Assembly: GCF_018860745.1 (NCBI RefSeq)
Contig: NZ_JAHKPY010000005.1
Coordinates: forward strand, 34,150-98,149
Source: Zobellia uliginosa
Lineage (GTDB): Bacteria > Bacteroidota > Bacteroidia > Flavobacteriales > Flavobacteriaceae
Direction of reading: 5' to 3'
DNA: 64,000 bases
Shown: positions 9,540-20,034 of the stretch, piece by piece
Position numbering within the stretch: position 1 is the stretch's first letter
Layout of the letters: each line of letters opens with the position of its first letter
Notes under the pieces: generated by a model
The model's input: only the letters and a program-made list of their open reading frames with translations
The model's database searches: none
What the model was told of the DNA's origin: nothing
Position numbers and translations under genes: made by a program

Positions 9540-12500
9540 ATGGTATTTAGATTTTTCTTTATAATTCTTAAGGTTTTTATCCTCTACCTTTCCTTATATA
9601 CGGTTCAGTCCCAACATACTGAACCTCTTACTTTTCACCATATTGAAAAAGGAATATCGCATAGTACGGCTACTATACTTTTGGAAGACAGTTATGGTTT
9701 TATTTGGATCGGCACCCGAAATGGCTTGAATAGATACGATGGTAAAGACTTTGAAATATTTAATAAAACCTTAGATGGCAAAACAGGTCTTACCCACGAA
9801 TATATAGTCTCTTTATATGAGGATGAGGACAACTTACTAATTGGCACCAACCATGGCTTAAGTTTTTATGACCGTAGTTTAAACACAGTTATTCCATATC
9901 CATTTAAGAAAGAGGCACAGAAAATAGAAACTAAAAGGTTTGAATGGACTATTAGACTACATGGCTATTTATGGTTAGGTACGGAAAAAGACGGCTTATA
10001 TAGATATCAACCAGAAACTGGAGAATTAAAACACTTTAAGCTTCCTAATGACCATATTAAAGTTAAAAATAGAAGAGTAGATAAAATTATTAAGGTCATG
10101 CCTTTGGATAAAAACCGCATGCTGGTAATTTCTACTTACAATATTTTGGTTATTAATAAGGAAATGGAGGTCCTAAGTGAGCTCAAGGAAACAGATGAGA
10201 TTGTTTCTGCCACACCATTAGAGGGTGAAAATTTCTTATTGGGTACCATTAATGGTATTTTAATTCAATTAAAAGTAGATAGTACCTCGCAGCTAATTAC
10301 CAACAAAAAAACTATAAGCTCTGGCTTTAGTATACGTTCCTTAGCAAAGAACGCTAATGACGAATTGTGGATAGGTACTGAAAATGATGGTTTGTACATT
10401 TACACTAAAACTTTAGAGCCCATAAGACACATAGAGTATAGTGTAACTAGGCCAAATTCTATATCAGGTAATTCTATTTGGTCACTTTTATACACGCGAA
10501 ATGGAGTTATGTGGGTGGCTCCCTATAAAAGCGGACTTAATTTTTATGACCCTGGATATTTTAAATTTAAACACTATACATCAGACCCTTTTAATTCTCA
10601 ATCCTTGAGCAATAAATTGGTCAATTCCTTTAGTGAGGATGCGAACGGAAATATTTGGATAGGAACAGATGGGGGCGGCTTAAATCATTGGAACAGAACT
10701 CTGGATACTTTTGAGCATTATTCGTTAAAAGATAAAAATTTTGGCAGTGATGTAGTTCTTTCTCTACTACAAACAGAAAAAGAAGAATTGTGGGCCGGCA
10801 CATGGACAAATGGAATTACGGTCTTTAATACAAAGAACAAGACATTTAAGGAATTGAATACTGATAATTCCTTTTTAAAATCCAATACCATAGTAAATCT
10901 CTTAAAAGATAAAAAAGGTCGTATTTGGATTGTGAACTACTTTACAGGGCTACAAGTATACGACCCTCAAACAAAAAACCATGAAAACATTAATCTCACT
11001 TCTAATTTGGATGGCTCCGAAATTAATTCGCTAAATAGGATATTTGAAGATAACCAAGGCAATATATGGGTTGGCACTCTAAATTCAGGATTACTTAAGT
11101 TAACAGAAAACAATGGAACTTGGAATACCAACCATTACTATACTAATAATTCGTTGAGCAATGACTTCGTAAATTCCATCATACAAGACCACAACAATAC
11201 TCTTTGGGTTGGCACTCAAGGAGGGCTCAACAAATATATACCCGAAACGAATTCCTTTAAAGCCATAACAAAGACAGATGGACTAAAAAATGAAGCTATT
11301 AAGGAAATTATAGATGATAAAAGAAAACACCTATGGCTAAGTACAGAAGGAGGCATTATCAGGTATAACACAAGCAACGGAAGATCAATTGATTATAATG
11401 TTGGCGATGGTCTACAGGCTAACCAATTTAATCCAAATTCATCTTTAGTTACCAGTAAAGGTGAGTACATATTTGGAGGTGTAAACGGGTTTAACATATT
11501 TACCCCAAAAGATGTAGCCAAACAAAGAGATAAGCTTACTTTATTTATTTCGGATTTAAAAATATTCAATAAGTCGGTTTTACCCAATGATGATTTCGGT
11601 ATTTTGGAAAAAGATATTAGTCAAGTAGATTCCATTACCCTTAACTATGACCAATCTGTTATAAATATTGATTTTAAGGCACTTACCTTTAGGCATCCGG
11701 AAAGTGTAGATTATGCCTTTTATTTAGACGGTTTTGAAAAGGACTGGAAATATGTAGGTAACAATCCACGGGCAACCTATACCAATCTTAATCCGGGCGA
11801 ATATACGTTACGAATCAAATCTACCAATTCCGATGGAGTTTGGGGGGACAATGAATTAGATCTTCATATTACCATTACTCCTCCATATTGGGCAACTTGG
11901 TGGTTCCGGGCTTTAGTAGTAGCATTCGTTTTATTGCTTTTTTACCTTGCTTACGACATTAAAGTTCGAAGCTTCAAAAAAAATCAAAGAAAACTAGTAC
12001 TAAAAGTAGCAGAACGCACGAAAGAATTAAGATATCAAAAAAACAAACTTGTAGAAGTTGCAAATAATTTAGAAGTAAAAAACGAAGAGATTCAACGCTT
12101 TACATTTGCTGTCTCCCATGATTTAAAAAGTCCGCTTAACAATATTAAAGGAATTGCAAGCTTGGTTCCAATGGCTATTGAGACAGAAGATTTCAATACG
12201 GTAGAAGAGTACTTAAACTTAATAGACATTTCTTGTGATAACATGAACGAACTCATTTCGGACATCACCAAGATTGCAAAACTTGGTAAAATCAAAAATA
12301 ATAATGAGATGTTGGACACCAATGAAATACTGAATTTATCAAAAGACCTTATCAAAGGAAAACTTCAAAAAGAACGTATTGAGCTCAATATTGCTCCCGA
12401 TCTACCCGAAATATTCGGAGATCGTAAGAGAATAATCCAAGTTTTTGGCAACTTTTTAGATAATGCAGTAAAGTATATGGGAGACCAGCAAAATCCTGAA

Positions 12501-12803
12501 ATAGCTGTGGAGTTCATAAACAATGGAGATACAAATAGTTTCTTGATTAGAGATAATGGATCCGGCATGGATGACAGAGCCCTAAAGAAGCTATTTACAC
12601 CGTTTGAACGTTTTCATAAGAACGTAAAGGGAACAGGTTTAGGGCTTTACATGATAAAAGAAATTGCCATCTCCCATGGCGGAACTATAGTTGCAGAATC
12701 CGGAGGCAAGGGAAAAGGAACAACTTTCAAACTCATTTTGCCAAATGCCGAAATAGCGAAAGAAAACGCTAAAAATCTATTAGAAATAACAGTTGAATCT
12801 TAA
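9540..12803 (+). CDS. sensor histidine kinase with Reg_prop beta-propeller and Y_Y_Y domain
   Basis: A 1087-aa membrane sensor kinase of the kind Bacteroidota use for polysaccharide or surface signals. Order: signal peptide (1-25), about 14 periplasmic Reg_prop blades (repeated G.IWIGT..GL motifs to about residue 670), a Y_Y_Y domain (about 690-770), one membrane helix (about 785-805), a coiled coil, then HisKA with VSHDLKSPL (phospho-His860). The HATPase follows with DNAVKYM, DNGSGMD and GTGLGLYM. Unlike classical hybrid two-component proteins it has no receiver or AraC domain, so it needs a separate response regulator, which is not encoded nearby. Confidence 0.93.
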   Translation: MVFRFFFIILKVFILYLSLYTVQSQHTEPLTFHHIEKGISHSTATILLEDSYGFIWIGTRNGLNRYDGKDFEIFNKTLDGKTGLTHEYIVSLYEDEDNLLIGTNHGLSFYDRSLNTVIPYPFKKEAQKIETKRFEWTIRLHGYLWLGTEKDGLYRYQPETGELKHFKLPNDHIKVKNRRVDKIIKVMPLDKNRMLVISTYNILVINKEMEVLSELKETDEIVSATPLEGENFLLGTINGILIQLKVDSTSQLITNKKTISSGFSIRSLAKNANDELWIGTENDGLYIYTKTLEPIRHIEYSVTRPNSISGNSIWSLLYTRNGVMWVAPYKSGLNFYDPGYFKFKHYTSDPFNSQSLSNKLVNSFSEDANGNIWIGTDGGGLNHWNRTLDTFEHYSLKDKNFGSDVVLSLLQTEKEELWAGTWTNGITVFNTKNKTFKELNTDNSFLKSNTIVNLLKDKKGRIWIVNYFTGLQVYDPQTKNHENINLTSNLDGSEINSLNRIFEDNQGNIWVGTLNSGLLKLTENNGTWNTNHYYTNNSLSNDFVNSIIQDHNNTLWVGTQGGLNKYIPETNSFKAITKTDGLKNEAIKEIIDDKRKHLWLSTEGGIIRYNTSNGRSIDYNVGDGLQANQFNPNSSLVTSKGEYIFGGVNGFNIFTPKDVAKQRDKLTLFISDLKIFNKSVLPNDDFGILEKDISQVDSITLNYDQSVINIDFKALTFRHPESVDYAFYLDGFEKDWKYVGNNPRATYTNLNPGEYTLRIKSTNSDGVWGDNELDLHITITPPYWATWWFRALVVAFVLLLFYLAYDIKVRSFKKNQRKLVLKVAERTKELRYQKNKLVEVANNLEVKNEEIQRFTFAVSHDLKSPLNNIKGIASLVPMAIETEDFNTVEEYLNLIDISCDNMNELISDITKIAKLGKIKNNNEMLDTNEILNLSKDLIKGKLQKERIELNIAPDLPEIFGDRKRIIQVFGNFLDNAVKYMGDQQNPEIAVEFINNGDTNSFLIRDNGSGMDDRALKKLFTPFERFHKNVKGTGLGLYMIKEIAISHGGTIVAESGGKGKGTTFKLILPNAEIAKENAKNLLEITVES

Positions 12804-12916
12804 GAGCCGTTGACTGTAGTTACAATTAAAAACAATTTATTTAGTAATTGATTCATATCATATTTCTATTTCAATCTATTACTTAGCTTTGGAATATTAT
12901 TTAAGATACATATAAA

Positions 12917-13030
12917 ATGAGAGGTAATTCCAATACTTTGATTTATGTTGTTGCCGGAATAATTATACTACATTTCATTGTTGGCTTTATCTGGCTTATT
13001 TACAAACTAAACAAAAAGAAGAAAGAATAA
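12917..13030 (+). CDS. 37-aa single-span membrane protein
   Basis: A short frame starting MRGNSNTLIYVV, with one hydrophobic helix (about 8-28) and a lysine-rich C-terminus (NKKKKE), which predicts an N-out/C-in small membrane protein. It lies after the sensor kinase and converges with the hydrolase gene. Small proteins of this build are common in Flavobacteriia. No function is known, and the coding call rests on the helix plus basic tail. Confidence 0.55.
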   Translation: MRGNSNTLIYVVAGIIILHFIVGFIWLIYKLNKKKKE

Positions 13031-13035
13031 GGTCT

Positions 13036-13962
13036 TTATTGACTGAGCACAGCCTTAAGCCACTCCACACACTCTATTTCATCTACAATAGACCAAGAAT
13101 GGGGGTGCCTTTCCCCATTACTACGATAACCGGTACCCAAGGTTTGAATAAATTGCGCTTTATCGTTCCCCATTAAGAGCAATCTATTAATGAGCTCCGA
13201 AGTAGCAACAAAATTTTGATGTTGTACACTTTGGTTCCTGTTTTGTAAACGCCATGAAATATCTACATCATGATAGGTTCTAATTGCGATATCTTTCAAT
13301 AGCGCCTCATTTCCAGTACGCTCCGAACGCATGGAAAAAGGCGTCATCCTTTCATAGGCAGGCTCATTGTCTTTAGGGTTACCGTACCTATTACGCAGTA
13401 AATCCTTTACATATTTTGCTTCTTGCACAGCTATTTCGGAACTGTTGTTTTTTATAGTTAGCTCAAAACCGTCCCACAAATGAAAAATATCTATTGGTGA
13501 ATCAACCATAAATACACCTTTGGGCTTAATGGGATATTTTTCAGGAGCTTCCAAACACAATTCCGTATAACGTAACGCTATGGTACCGCCGGCAGAGAAT
13601 CCACCCAATACAAACATATTTTTATCCACGGAAAATCTTTCTATAACATCCTGTAAGACCTTGGTGAATTTCTCTTGAATACTTTGCTCTAACAATAATC
13701 TGGGACCAGCAGCAAAACCAATAGTCAATATATTATTTGTACATGCTTCTTTATGAAGTTGGGTTTCAGTGAAAATGGTTTCAGCCTGCTGTCCAAAACC
13801 AGGTAGCAAAACTAACACGCCCTCAATTTTATTTTCGGCTGGTACTACAGCCAAATAGTACCCACTGGTTTCATCTTCTTCATCCAATACTATTTTCTCA
13901 ACAGATTGAGAAGACCCAAATTGATATATGAGAAAAGATAATAAAACAAGGAAATACTTCAT
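13036..13962 (-). CDS. secreted alpha/beta hydrolase
   Basis: A 308-aa esterase/lipase-like hydrolase. Signal peptide about 1-18 (FGSSQ end), then GVLVLLPGFGQQ (oxyanion region) and FVLGGFSAGGTIALRY with nucleophile serine in GFSAGG. The C-terminal RHPHSWSIV probably carries the catalytic His. I chose the ATG at 13962 over the one at 14016 because the signal peptide then starts cleanly and the upstream bases form the alaS terminator. Substrate unknown. Confidence 0.85.
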   Translation of the reverse strand: MKYFLVLLSFLIYQFGSSQSVEKIVLDEEDETSGYYLAVVPAENKIEGVLVLLPGFGQQAETIFTETQLHKEACTNNILTIGFAAGPRLLLEQSIQEKFTKVLQDVIERFSVDKNMFVLGGFSAGGTIALRYTELCLEAPEKYPIKPKGVFMVDSPIDIFHLWDGFELTIKNNSSEIAVQEAKYVKDLLRNRYGNPKDNEPAYERMTPFSMRSERTGNEALLKDIAIRTYHDVDISWRLQNRNQSVQHQNFVATSELINRLLLMGNDKAQFIQTLGTGYRSNGERHPHSWSIVDEIECVEWLKAVLSQ

Positions 13963-14004
13963 TTTGCCAAACTTTAGATTATACAGTACATAACTCCTTA
14001 AAAG

Positions 14005-14036
14005 AAAACGCCTCACTATAAATAGCGAGGCGTTTT
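14005..14036 (-). terminator. intrinsic terminator of alaS
   Basis: An AACGCCTC / GAGGCGTT stem with a 12-nt loop has a T-rich run on its left side, in the minus-strand direction just after the alaS stop. A weaker T-run on the other side makes it partly bidirectional. Confidence 0.8.
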
Positions 14037-14040
14037 TATT

Positions 14041-16656
14041 TTACTTCAAATAGTCCTTAGCTTTGGACAAGGCCTCTTCTATACCTTCAGGTTTCTTACC
14101 GCCTGCCGTGGCAAAAAATGCTTGGCCACCACCACCACCTTGAATGAATTTACCTAACTCCCTTACAATGGTACCGGCATTCAAATCTTTTGACGCCACC
14201 AATTCTTTTGAGATGTAGCAAGACAATAATGCTTTGCCATTTTGGACTGTAGCAAAAAGAAGAAACAAGTTATCCTTGTTCTGACCTATTTCAAAACTAA
14301 GATCTTTAATTCCAGAAGCGTCTAAATCTACTTTCTTGGCTAAAAACCGAACACCGTTCACCTCTTTCAGCTCGTTTATTAAATCGCCTTTCAAATTCCT
14401 TGCTTTGTCTTTTAGAAGTTCTTCTACTTCTTTTTTTAATTTTGCATTTTCTTCCTGCAAATTAGATACCGCCTTAACCGTATCTTGAGGATTGTTCAAC
14501 AGCCCTTTCATATCTAGAATAATCCTATCATTCTCATCATAGAAATCTTTGACAGCATCAGAAGTAATTGCTTCAATTCTACGTATACCTGAAGCAACCG
14601 CACCTTCTGATTTAATTTTAAAGTGCCAGATATCCCCTGTATTCTTTACATGGGTTCCGCCACAAAGTTCAATAGACTGCCCAAAACGAACTGTTCGTAC
14701 CGTATCTCCGTATTTTTCACCAAAAAGAGCCATAGCCCCCTCTTTTAAAGCTTCTTCCATAGAAATGTTTCTATGTTCAACGAACGGTAACTGCCCCTCT
14801 ATACGAGCATTAACAAAGCTTTCTACCTCACGTAACTCTTCTGGGGATACCTTAGAGAAATGAGAAAAATCAAATCGCAGATATTTAGAGTGCACCGCAG
14901 AACCTTTTTGTTCTACATGAGTACCTAATATCTCGCGCAAAGCTTGATGCAACAAGTGTGTCGCCGTATGATTCGCCTGGGTCCTTTCCCGTTGCTTTTT
15001 ATCTACTACCGCTTTAAATGTGCCGTTAATATCTGCGGGTAAGTTCTTGGTAAAGTGAATAATTTCACTGTTTTCTTTTTTAGTGTCTAAAATGTAAACC
15101 ACATCTCCATTAGGTCTTTCCAAATAGCCCTTATCTCCTACTTGCCCTCCTCCTTCTGGATAAAATGGCGTTAAGTTAAACACCAATTGATATTGTTCTC
15201 CCGCTTTTTTAGAGGTTACTTTTCTATATTTAACCAACTTTACATTGGCCTCAAGCATATCATAACCAACGAATTCCTGTTTTAAATCATCAGAAATAGT
15301 TACCCAATCGTCCTTTGAAATCTCAGAAGCCTTTTTTGAACGGTTCTTCTGCTCTTGCATAGCCACTTCAAAACCATTCTCATCTAGGGCCAAACCTTTT
15401 TCAGAAAGAATAAGAGCGGTTAAATCTATTGGAAAACCATAGGTATCATACAACTCAAAAGCCTTTCTACCATCCACTTCTTTTCCTTTTGCGTTGGCAA
15501 TAACCTGATCTAAAAGAACAAGACCTTGCTCTAACGTTTTTAAGAAAGAATACTCTTCTTCCTTTATTACATTTTCAATAAGTTGGCGCTGCTCCTTTAA
15601 CTCCGGAAAAGCATCGCCCATACTTTCGGTCAGCTCACTGACCAAACGATACATAAAGGGTTCTTTTGTATTTAAAAAAGTAAAGCCATAACGAACGGCT
15701 CGTCTTAAAATACGTCTAATTACGTATCCTGCCCCCGTATTACTGGGCAACTGACCATCTGCTATAGAAAACGATACAGCACGGATATGATCGGCTATTA
15801 CACGAATAGCTATATCTGTCTCTTCATCTTTACCGTACTTACTATGTGTTATGATTTCTATTTCACGAATAATAGGTTTAAAAACATCTGTGTCGTAGTT
15901 AGATTTTACATTTTGAAGTACCATGCATAAACGTTCAAAACCCATACCGGTATCTACATGTTTTGCTGGTAACGGTTCTAATGTGCCATCTGCTTTACGG
16001 TTGTATTGCATGAAAACCAAATTCCATATTTCTACTACCTGCGGGTGGTCTTCATTTACTAACGATGCCCCGGATACCTTCGCCTTTTCTTCCGCAGAAC
16101 GAATATCTACGTGAATCTCCGAACACGGTCCGCATGGGCCCTGATCGCCCATTTCCCAGAAATTGTCCTTTTTATTACCTAATATAATCCGGTCTTCGGG
16201 TACAATGGCCTTCCATAAATCAAAAGCTTCCGTATCCAACGATAGGTTATCCGCATCTTTACTTCCTTCAAAAACGGACACATATAAACAATCCTTATCG
16301 ATCTTAAGTACCTCTGTAAGCAACTCCCATGCCCACGAAATAGCCTCAGGTTTAAAATAATCCCCAAAACTCCAGTTCCCCAACATTTCAAACATGGTAT
16401 GGTGGTAGGTATCCTTACCTACCTCCTCAAGGTCATTATGCTTACCGCTAACACGCAAACATTTTTGACTGTCAACCACTCTTGGACTTTTAGCAACACT
16501 ATTCCCCAAAAAGAACTCCTTAAATTGGTTCATACCCGCATTCGTGAACATAAGTGTAGGATCATCTTTAATGACCATTGGCGCAGATGGCACTATTTTA
16601 TGCTCTTTTTCTTTATAAAAATTTAAGAATTGAGATCGGATTTCCTTGGAAGTCAT
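14041..16656 (-). CDS. alaS: alanyl-tRNA synthetase
   Basis: Charges tRNA-Ala with alanine and edits Ser/Gly mischarging. The 871-aa product has the full order: class II catalytic core at the N-terminus ([10 protein letters not shown], then [13 protein letters not shown]), and a tRNA-recognition region. The editing domain has the zinc-site motifs HTATHLLH and CGGTH, and the C-Ala domain ends [15 protein letters not shown]. Divergent from the M23 peptidase gene. Confidence 0.98.
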   Translation of the reverse strand: MTSKEIRSQFLNFYKEKEHKIVPSAPMVIKDDPTLMFTNAGMNQFKEFFLGNSVAKSPRVVDSQKCLRVSGKHNDLEEVGKDTYHHTMFEMLGNWSFGDYFKPEAISWAWELLTEVLKIDKDCLYVSVFEGSKDADNLSLDTEAFDLWKAIVPEDRIILGNKKDNFWEMGDQGPCGPCSEIHVDIRSAEEKAKVSGASLVNEDHPQVVEIWNLVFMQYNRKADGTLEPLPAKHVDTGMGFERLCMVLQNVKSNYDTDVFKPIIREIEIITHSKYGKDEETDIAIRVIADHIRAVSFSIADGQLPSNTGAGYVIRRILRRAVRYGFTFLNTKEPFMYRLVSELTESMGDAFPELKEQRQLIENVIKEEEYSFLKTLEQGLVLLDQVIANAKGKEVDGRKAFELYDTYGFPIDLTALILSEKGLALDENGFEVAMQEQKNRSKKASEISKDDWVTISDDLKQEFVGYDMLEANVKLVKYRKVTSKKAGEQYQLVFNLTPFYPEGGGQVGDKGYLERPNGDVVYILDTKKENSEIIHFTKNLPADINGTFKAVVDKKQRERTQANHTATHLLHQALREILGTHVEQKGSAVHSKYLRFDFSHFSKVSPEELREVESFVNARIEGQLPFVEHRNISMEEALKEGAMALFGEKYGDTVRTVRFGQSIELCGGTHVKNTGDIWHFKIKSEGAVASGIRRIEAITSDAVKDFYDENDRIILDMKGLLNNPQDTVKAVSNLQEENAKLKKEVEELLKDKARNLKGDLINELKEVNGVRFLAKKVDLDASGIKDLSFEIGQNKDNLFLLFATVQNGKALLSCYISKELVASKDLNAGTIVRELGKFIQGGGGGQAFFATAGGKKPEGIEEALSKAKDYLK

Positions 16657-16706
16657 AGAGAATTATAAGGTTTTACAAAAATTAGCGTTTTAAAGGAAAG
16701 TATTTC

Positions 16707-16714
16707 TATATTTG
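16707..16714 (+). promoter_or_regulatory. -7 element of the M23 peptidase promoter
   Basis: TATATTTG fits the Bacteroidota consensus TAnnTTTG and sits 43 bp before the M23 peptidase ATG. No good TTG -33 element is seen at the usual distance, so the call is moderate. Confidence 0.45.
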
Positions 16715-16757
16715 TTTATCCCGCTAAAACAGCACAAAAATAGGATAAAATAGATAC

Positions 16758-17735
16758 ATGTCTAAGGTAAAGTATTATTACGATCCAGATACGCTGTCGT
16801 ATCGCAAAATCGAAGCTAAAAAATCGAAGCGCTATCGCAATATAGCCCTGTTCTTTATAGGTTCCTTTCTTTTTGGGCTGATGTGTTTGGTTTTCTTAAT
16901 GAATACCAACCTTATCAATACCCCAAGAGAACTTTCGCTTTCGCGGGAAGTAAAAAACTACGAGCTTCAGTTTGAACTATTAAATAGAAAAATGGGTCAG
17001 ATCGAAGATGTTTTGGCCAATATTGAAGAACGGGACAACAATATTTACCGATTATATTTTGAAGCAAACCCAATACCCGAGGAACAGCGTAGAGCTGGTT
17101 TTGGTGGTATTAACCGTTATAAATCCTTAGAGGGTTTCAATAACTCCGAAATGGTCATTGCAACCACAAAACGTTTGGATATCATTAAAAAGCAAATGTC
17201 CATTCAATCTAAATCATTGGATGAAATCACTAAATTAGCGGAGGAAAAAGAAAAATTCTTAATGGCCATCCCGGCCATACAGCCGGTTACCAATGAAAGT
17301 CTTAAACGCATGGCTTCCGGATTTGGATGGCGTTCAGACCCATTTACAAAGGCACGTAAATTACATAGGGGAATGGATTTTTCCGCTCCAAAAGGCACAC
17401 CGGTCTACGCACCTGGTGATGGCAAAGTTACGCGTGCGGATAACGGATCTTCTGGTTATGGCAAACACATTCGTATAAATCACGGTTACGGATATAAAAC
17501 CCTATATGGGCATCTTAGCGAATACAATGTAAAGAAAGGTCAAAAAGTAAAGCGCGGAGATTTAATCGGTTTTGTAGGTAATACAGGTCGTTCAGAAGCA
17601 CCACACTTACATTATGAGGTTTGGAAAGATGAGGAACGCATCAACCCAATAAACTTCTACTACGGCAGTTTAACCGCAGAAGAATTTGAAAACATGCTTA
17701 AATACGCAGCTCAAGAAAATCAATCTTTAGACTAA
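16758..17735 (+). CDS. M23 family metallopeptidase
   Basis: Cell-wall endopeptidase of the LytM/M23 type. One membrane helix (about 28-50), a coiled-coil periplasmic stalk (about 60-175), then the M23 domain about 190-300. The zinc-site motifs are HRGMDF (HxxxD) and HLHYEV (HxH). The sequence SGFGWRSDPF opens the domain, as usual. The stop overlaps the ATG of the MerR gene. It may act in septal or envelope remodelling; an EnvC/NlpD-like activator is the alternative, but the intact zinc ligands favour an enzyme. Confidence 0.92.
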   Translation: MSKVKYYYDPDTLSYRKIEAKKSKRYRNIALFFIGSFLFGLMCLVFLMNTNLINTPRELSLSREVKNYELQFELLNRKMGQIEDVLANIEERDNNIYRLYFEANPIPEEQRRAGFGGINRYKSLEGFNNSEMVIATTKRLDIIKKQMSIQSKSLDEITKLAEEKEKFLMAIPAIQPVTNESLKRMASGFGWRSDPFTKARKLHRGMDFSAPKGTPVYAPGDGKVTRADNGSSGYGKHIRINHGYGYKTLYGHLSEYNVKKGQKVKRGDLIGFVGNTGRSEAPHLHYEVWKDEERINPINFYYGSLTAEEFENMLKYAAQENQSLD

Positions 17736-18064
17736 TGCAGATAGATCTCCCAGAAAAAAGGTACTATGGCATTGGCGAAGTCGCCAAGGCTTTTGACGTA
17801 AACACTTCCCTGATTCGTTTCTGGGAAAAAGAATTTGATGCGCTCAAGCCAAAGAAAAATGCGAAAGGCAATCGCAAATTCACTCCGCAGGACATAGACA
17901 ACCTAAAACTCATTTATCACTTGGTAAAAGAGCGCGGCTTCACTTTAGACGGGGCAAAAACGCATCTAAAGGAGAACCGTCAAAAAACGCTCAACAACTT
18001 TGATATCATTGATAAATTAGAGCGCATAAAAGTAGAATTGACCAAAATCAAAGATCAACTGTAA
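17735..18064 (+). CDS. MerR family transcriptional regulator
   Basis: A 109-aa protein with an N-terminal winged helix: YYGIGEVAKAFDVNTSLIRFWEKEF then a TPQDIDNLKLIYHLVKERGFTL wing. A short coiled-coil dimerisation tail follows. No effector domain or cysteine set is present, so the signal is unknown. Coupled to the M23 peptidase gene by a TAATG overlap; co-conserved neighbours in Flavobacteriia suggest an envelope role. Confidence 0.9.
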   Translation: MQIDLPEKRYYGIGEVAKAFDVNTSLIRFWEKEFDALKPKKNAKGNRKFTPQDIDNLKLIYHLVKERGFTLDGAKTHLKENRQKTLNNFDIIDKLERIKVELTKIKDQL

Positions 18065-18147
18065 CATTTTTGCCAGTTTACGGTCTAATAATCTGAATAC
18101 ACTTTTTTGCTTTATTAGCACATTAACCATAACCTAATATTTTTAAA

Positions 18148-18747
18148 ATGAAAAAAGGATTAATCGTACTCATTGTACTAGGAGTCATTGCCGTAGGTAT
18201 ATATCAATGGGCCGTAGGCTTTAACAATACCGCGGTAGAATTGGAAGCCAATGCAAAAACTGCCTGGTCTAACGTAGAAAGTGCTTACCAGCGCAGAAAC
18301 GACTTAATAGGCAACCTGGTAAAAACAGTACAAGGTGCTGCAGATTTTGAACGTGGTACATTAACAGATGTTATTGAAGCCCGCGCAAAAGCAACCTCAA
18401 CTACAATTGATGCCAACAACTTGACCCCAGAAAATATGGCCAATTTTCAACAGGCACAAAGCGGACTTACAGGTGCTTTAAGTAAATTGATGGTGGTTGT
18501 TGAACGCTACCCTGACCTTAAGGCGAACCAAAATTTTCTAGAGCTTCAGGCGCAATTAGAAGGTACGGAGAACCGTATTAACGTAGAGCGCAACAAGTTT
18601 AATGAAACGGTTAACATTTACGATATACATATTTCCAAGTTTCCAGGTTCGTTCTTGGCAGGCATATTCGGATTTGAAGATATGGCCCGCTACAAAGCAG
18701 ATGCAGGTTCTGAAAACGCTCCTGATGTAGAATTTGATTTTAAGTAG
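18148..18747 (+). CDS. lemA: LemA family protein
   Basis: A 199-aa LemA-fold membrane protein: one N-terminal helix (about 3-22), then the family signature VESAYQRRNDLIGNLVKTV and a later NRINVERNKFNETV. LemA proteins form helical cytosolic bundles of poorly known function and commonly sit beside TPM-domain genes, as here. Three bases separate it from the next gene, so it heads a three-gene operon. Confidence 0.93.
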   Translation: MKKGLIVLIVLGVIAVGIYQWAVGFNNTAVELEANAKTAWSNVESAYQRRNDLIGNLVKTVQGAADFERGTLTDVIEARAKATSTTIDANNLTPENMANFQQAQSGLTGALSKLMVVVERYPDLKANQNFLELQAQLEGTENRINVERNKFNETVNIYDIHISKFPGSFLAGIFGFEDMARYKADAGSENAPDVEFDFK

Positions 18748-18750
18748 AAT

Positions 18751-19188
18751 ATGTCAAGAGTAGAAGCATTTTTAACGGCAGAAGAAGAGCAAGAAATTGT
18801 TTCGGCTATTCATGTAGCCGAAAAAAACACTTCTGGTGAAATCAGGGTTCATATTGAACCTCACACCCGCTTGGAGCCTATTGAAAGAGCTAAAGAAGTG
18901 TTTCTACTCTTAAAAATGGAAAATACCAAAGAAGCTAACGGTGTCTTGATTTACGTAGCAGTAAACGATAGAAAATTTTCCATATTCGGAGATAGCGGTA
19001 TCAACAAAGTGGTACCCGATAATTTTTGGGACACTACCAAAAATGTAATTCAAGACCAATTTAAAAAGGGAAACTTCAAACAAGGTATAATAGACGGCAT
19101 ATTAAAAGCCGGAAAGGAACTGCAAGCCCATTTTCCTTGGGAGCACGGTGATAAAAATGAACTTAGCGATGAAGTATCTAAAGGGTAG
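18751..19188 (+). CDS. TPM domain-containing protein
   Basis: A 145-aa TPM domain (TLP18.3/Psb32/MOLO-1) without signal peptide or membrane segment. Motifs include TSGEIRVHIE, GVLIYVAVNDRKFSIFGDSGI and a QGIIDGILKAGKEL end. Second gene of the lemA operon. Its 3' end overlaps the following gene. Biochemical role unknown. Confidence 0.88.
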   Translation: MSRVEAFLTAEEEQEIVSAIHVAEKNTSGEIRVHIEPHTRLEPIERAKEVFLLLKMENTKEANGVLIYVAVNDRKFSIFGDSGINKVVPDNFWDTTKNVIQDQFKKGNFKQGIIDGILKAGKELQAHFPWEHGDKNELSDEVSKG

Positions 19189-19966
19189 TCTACTTACAAT
19201 CTTACTCTTTTGCTTTACTCTGGTTACGGCTCAGTATCAAATTCCCGATAAGCCGAAACTAGAGACAAGTGTCTATGATTATATTAATCTTTTAAGCTCT
19301 GGTCAAAAACAGAAATTAGAGCAAAAATTGATTCGCTACTCAGACAGTACCTCTACGCAAATAGTTATTGCCATCATTAGTTCTACAGAAGGTGAAAACA
19401 TCAATTTCTTAGGTGCACAATGGGGAGATAAATGGGGAATTGGTCAGGCCGATAAAGACAACGGCATCCTAGTACTTTTAGCTAGAGATGACCGAAGGAT
19501 AGCCATAAATACAGGTTACGGTGTAGAATCTAGACTTACAGACGCCCTATCCCGTAGAATTATTGATCAGGCTATTCTACCTAAATTTAAACAAAACGAT
19601 TATTACGGAGGATTAAACGCCGGTTCCGATGCTATTTTTCAAGCCCTGAACGGCGAGTTTACAGAAGACCGTTCTTTTGACAATGGCGGCGGCTTTCCCA
19701 TTGGCAAATTCCTACCCTTTATCATCTTCTTTATTATTTTAATGATTTTATCAAATCGTAACAAACGCGGTGGCGGAGGCAACAACGGAGGTAAGCGCGG
19801 TCGTGGATTGGACCTTTGGGACATTATCATTCTAAGCAATATGGGCCGTAGTGGTGGTTCCGGAAGCTTTGGAGGTGGTGGCTTTGGAGGAGGTTCCGGT
19901 GGCGGATTTGGCGGAGGCTTCGGAGGCGGCGGTTTTGGCGGCGGCGGCGCATCTGGTGGATGGTAA
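19169..19966 (+). CDS. secreted TPM domain protein with glycine-rich tail
   Basis: Signal peptide (MKYLKG start, VTAQ cleavage region), TPM domain about 30-150 (TQIVIAIISSTEG, WGIGQADKDNGILVL, GYGVESRLTD), one membrane helix about 182-200, and an extreme Gly/Phe/Ser-rich C-terminus. This matches the YgcG-like architecture. ATGs at 19157 and 19169 both fit; 19169 gives the best signal peptide. It overlaps the preceding TPM gene by 20 bp. Last gene of the lemA operon. Confidence 0.88.
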   Translation: MKYLKGSLLTILLFCFTLVTAQYQIPDKPKLETSVYDYINLLSSGQKQKLEQKLIRYSDSTSTQIVIAIISSTEGENINFLGAQWGDKWGIGQADKDNGILVLLARDDRRIAINTGYGVESRLTDALSRRIIDQAILPKFKQNDYYGGLNAGSDAIFQALNGEFTEDRSFDNGGGFPIGKFLPFIIFFIILMILSNRNKRGGGGNNGGKRGRGLDLWDIIILSNMGRSGGSGSFGGGGFGGGSGGGFGGGFGGGGFGGGGASGGW

Positions 19967-20034
19967 CACTTTAAGAATCGCAGCTTGGTTAGACGCAACC
20001 ATTTTTCCTAAAAACATCTTACAAGAAAATCGCT

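Noticed and set aside
19639..20017. Proline-rich and alanine-rich frames opposite the TPM gene
   Set aside because: They mirror the glycine-rich tail of the TPM protein on the other strand or frame; pure low-complexity shadows.
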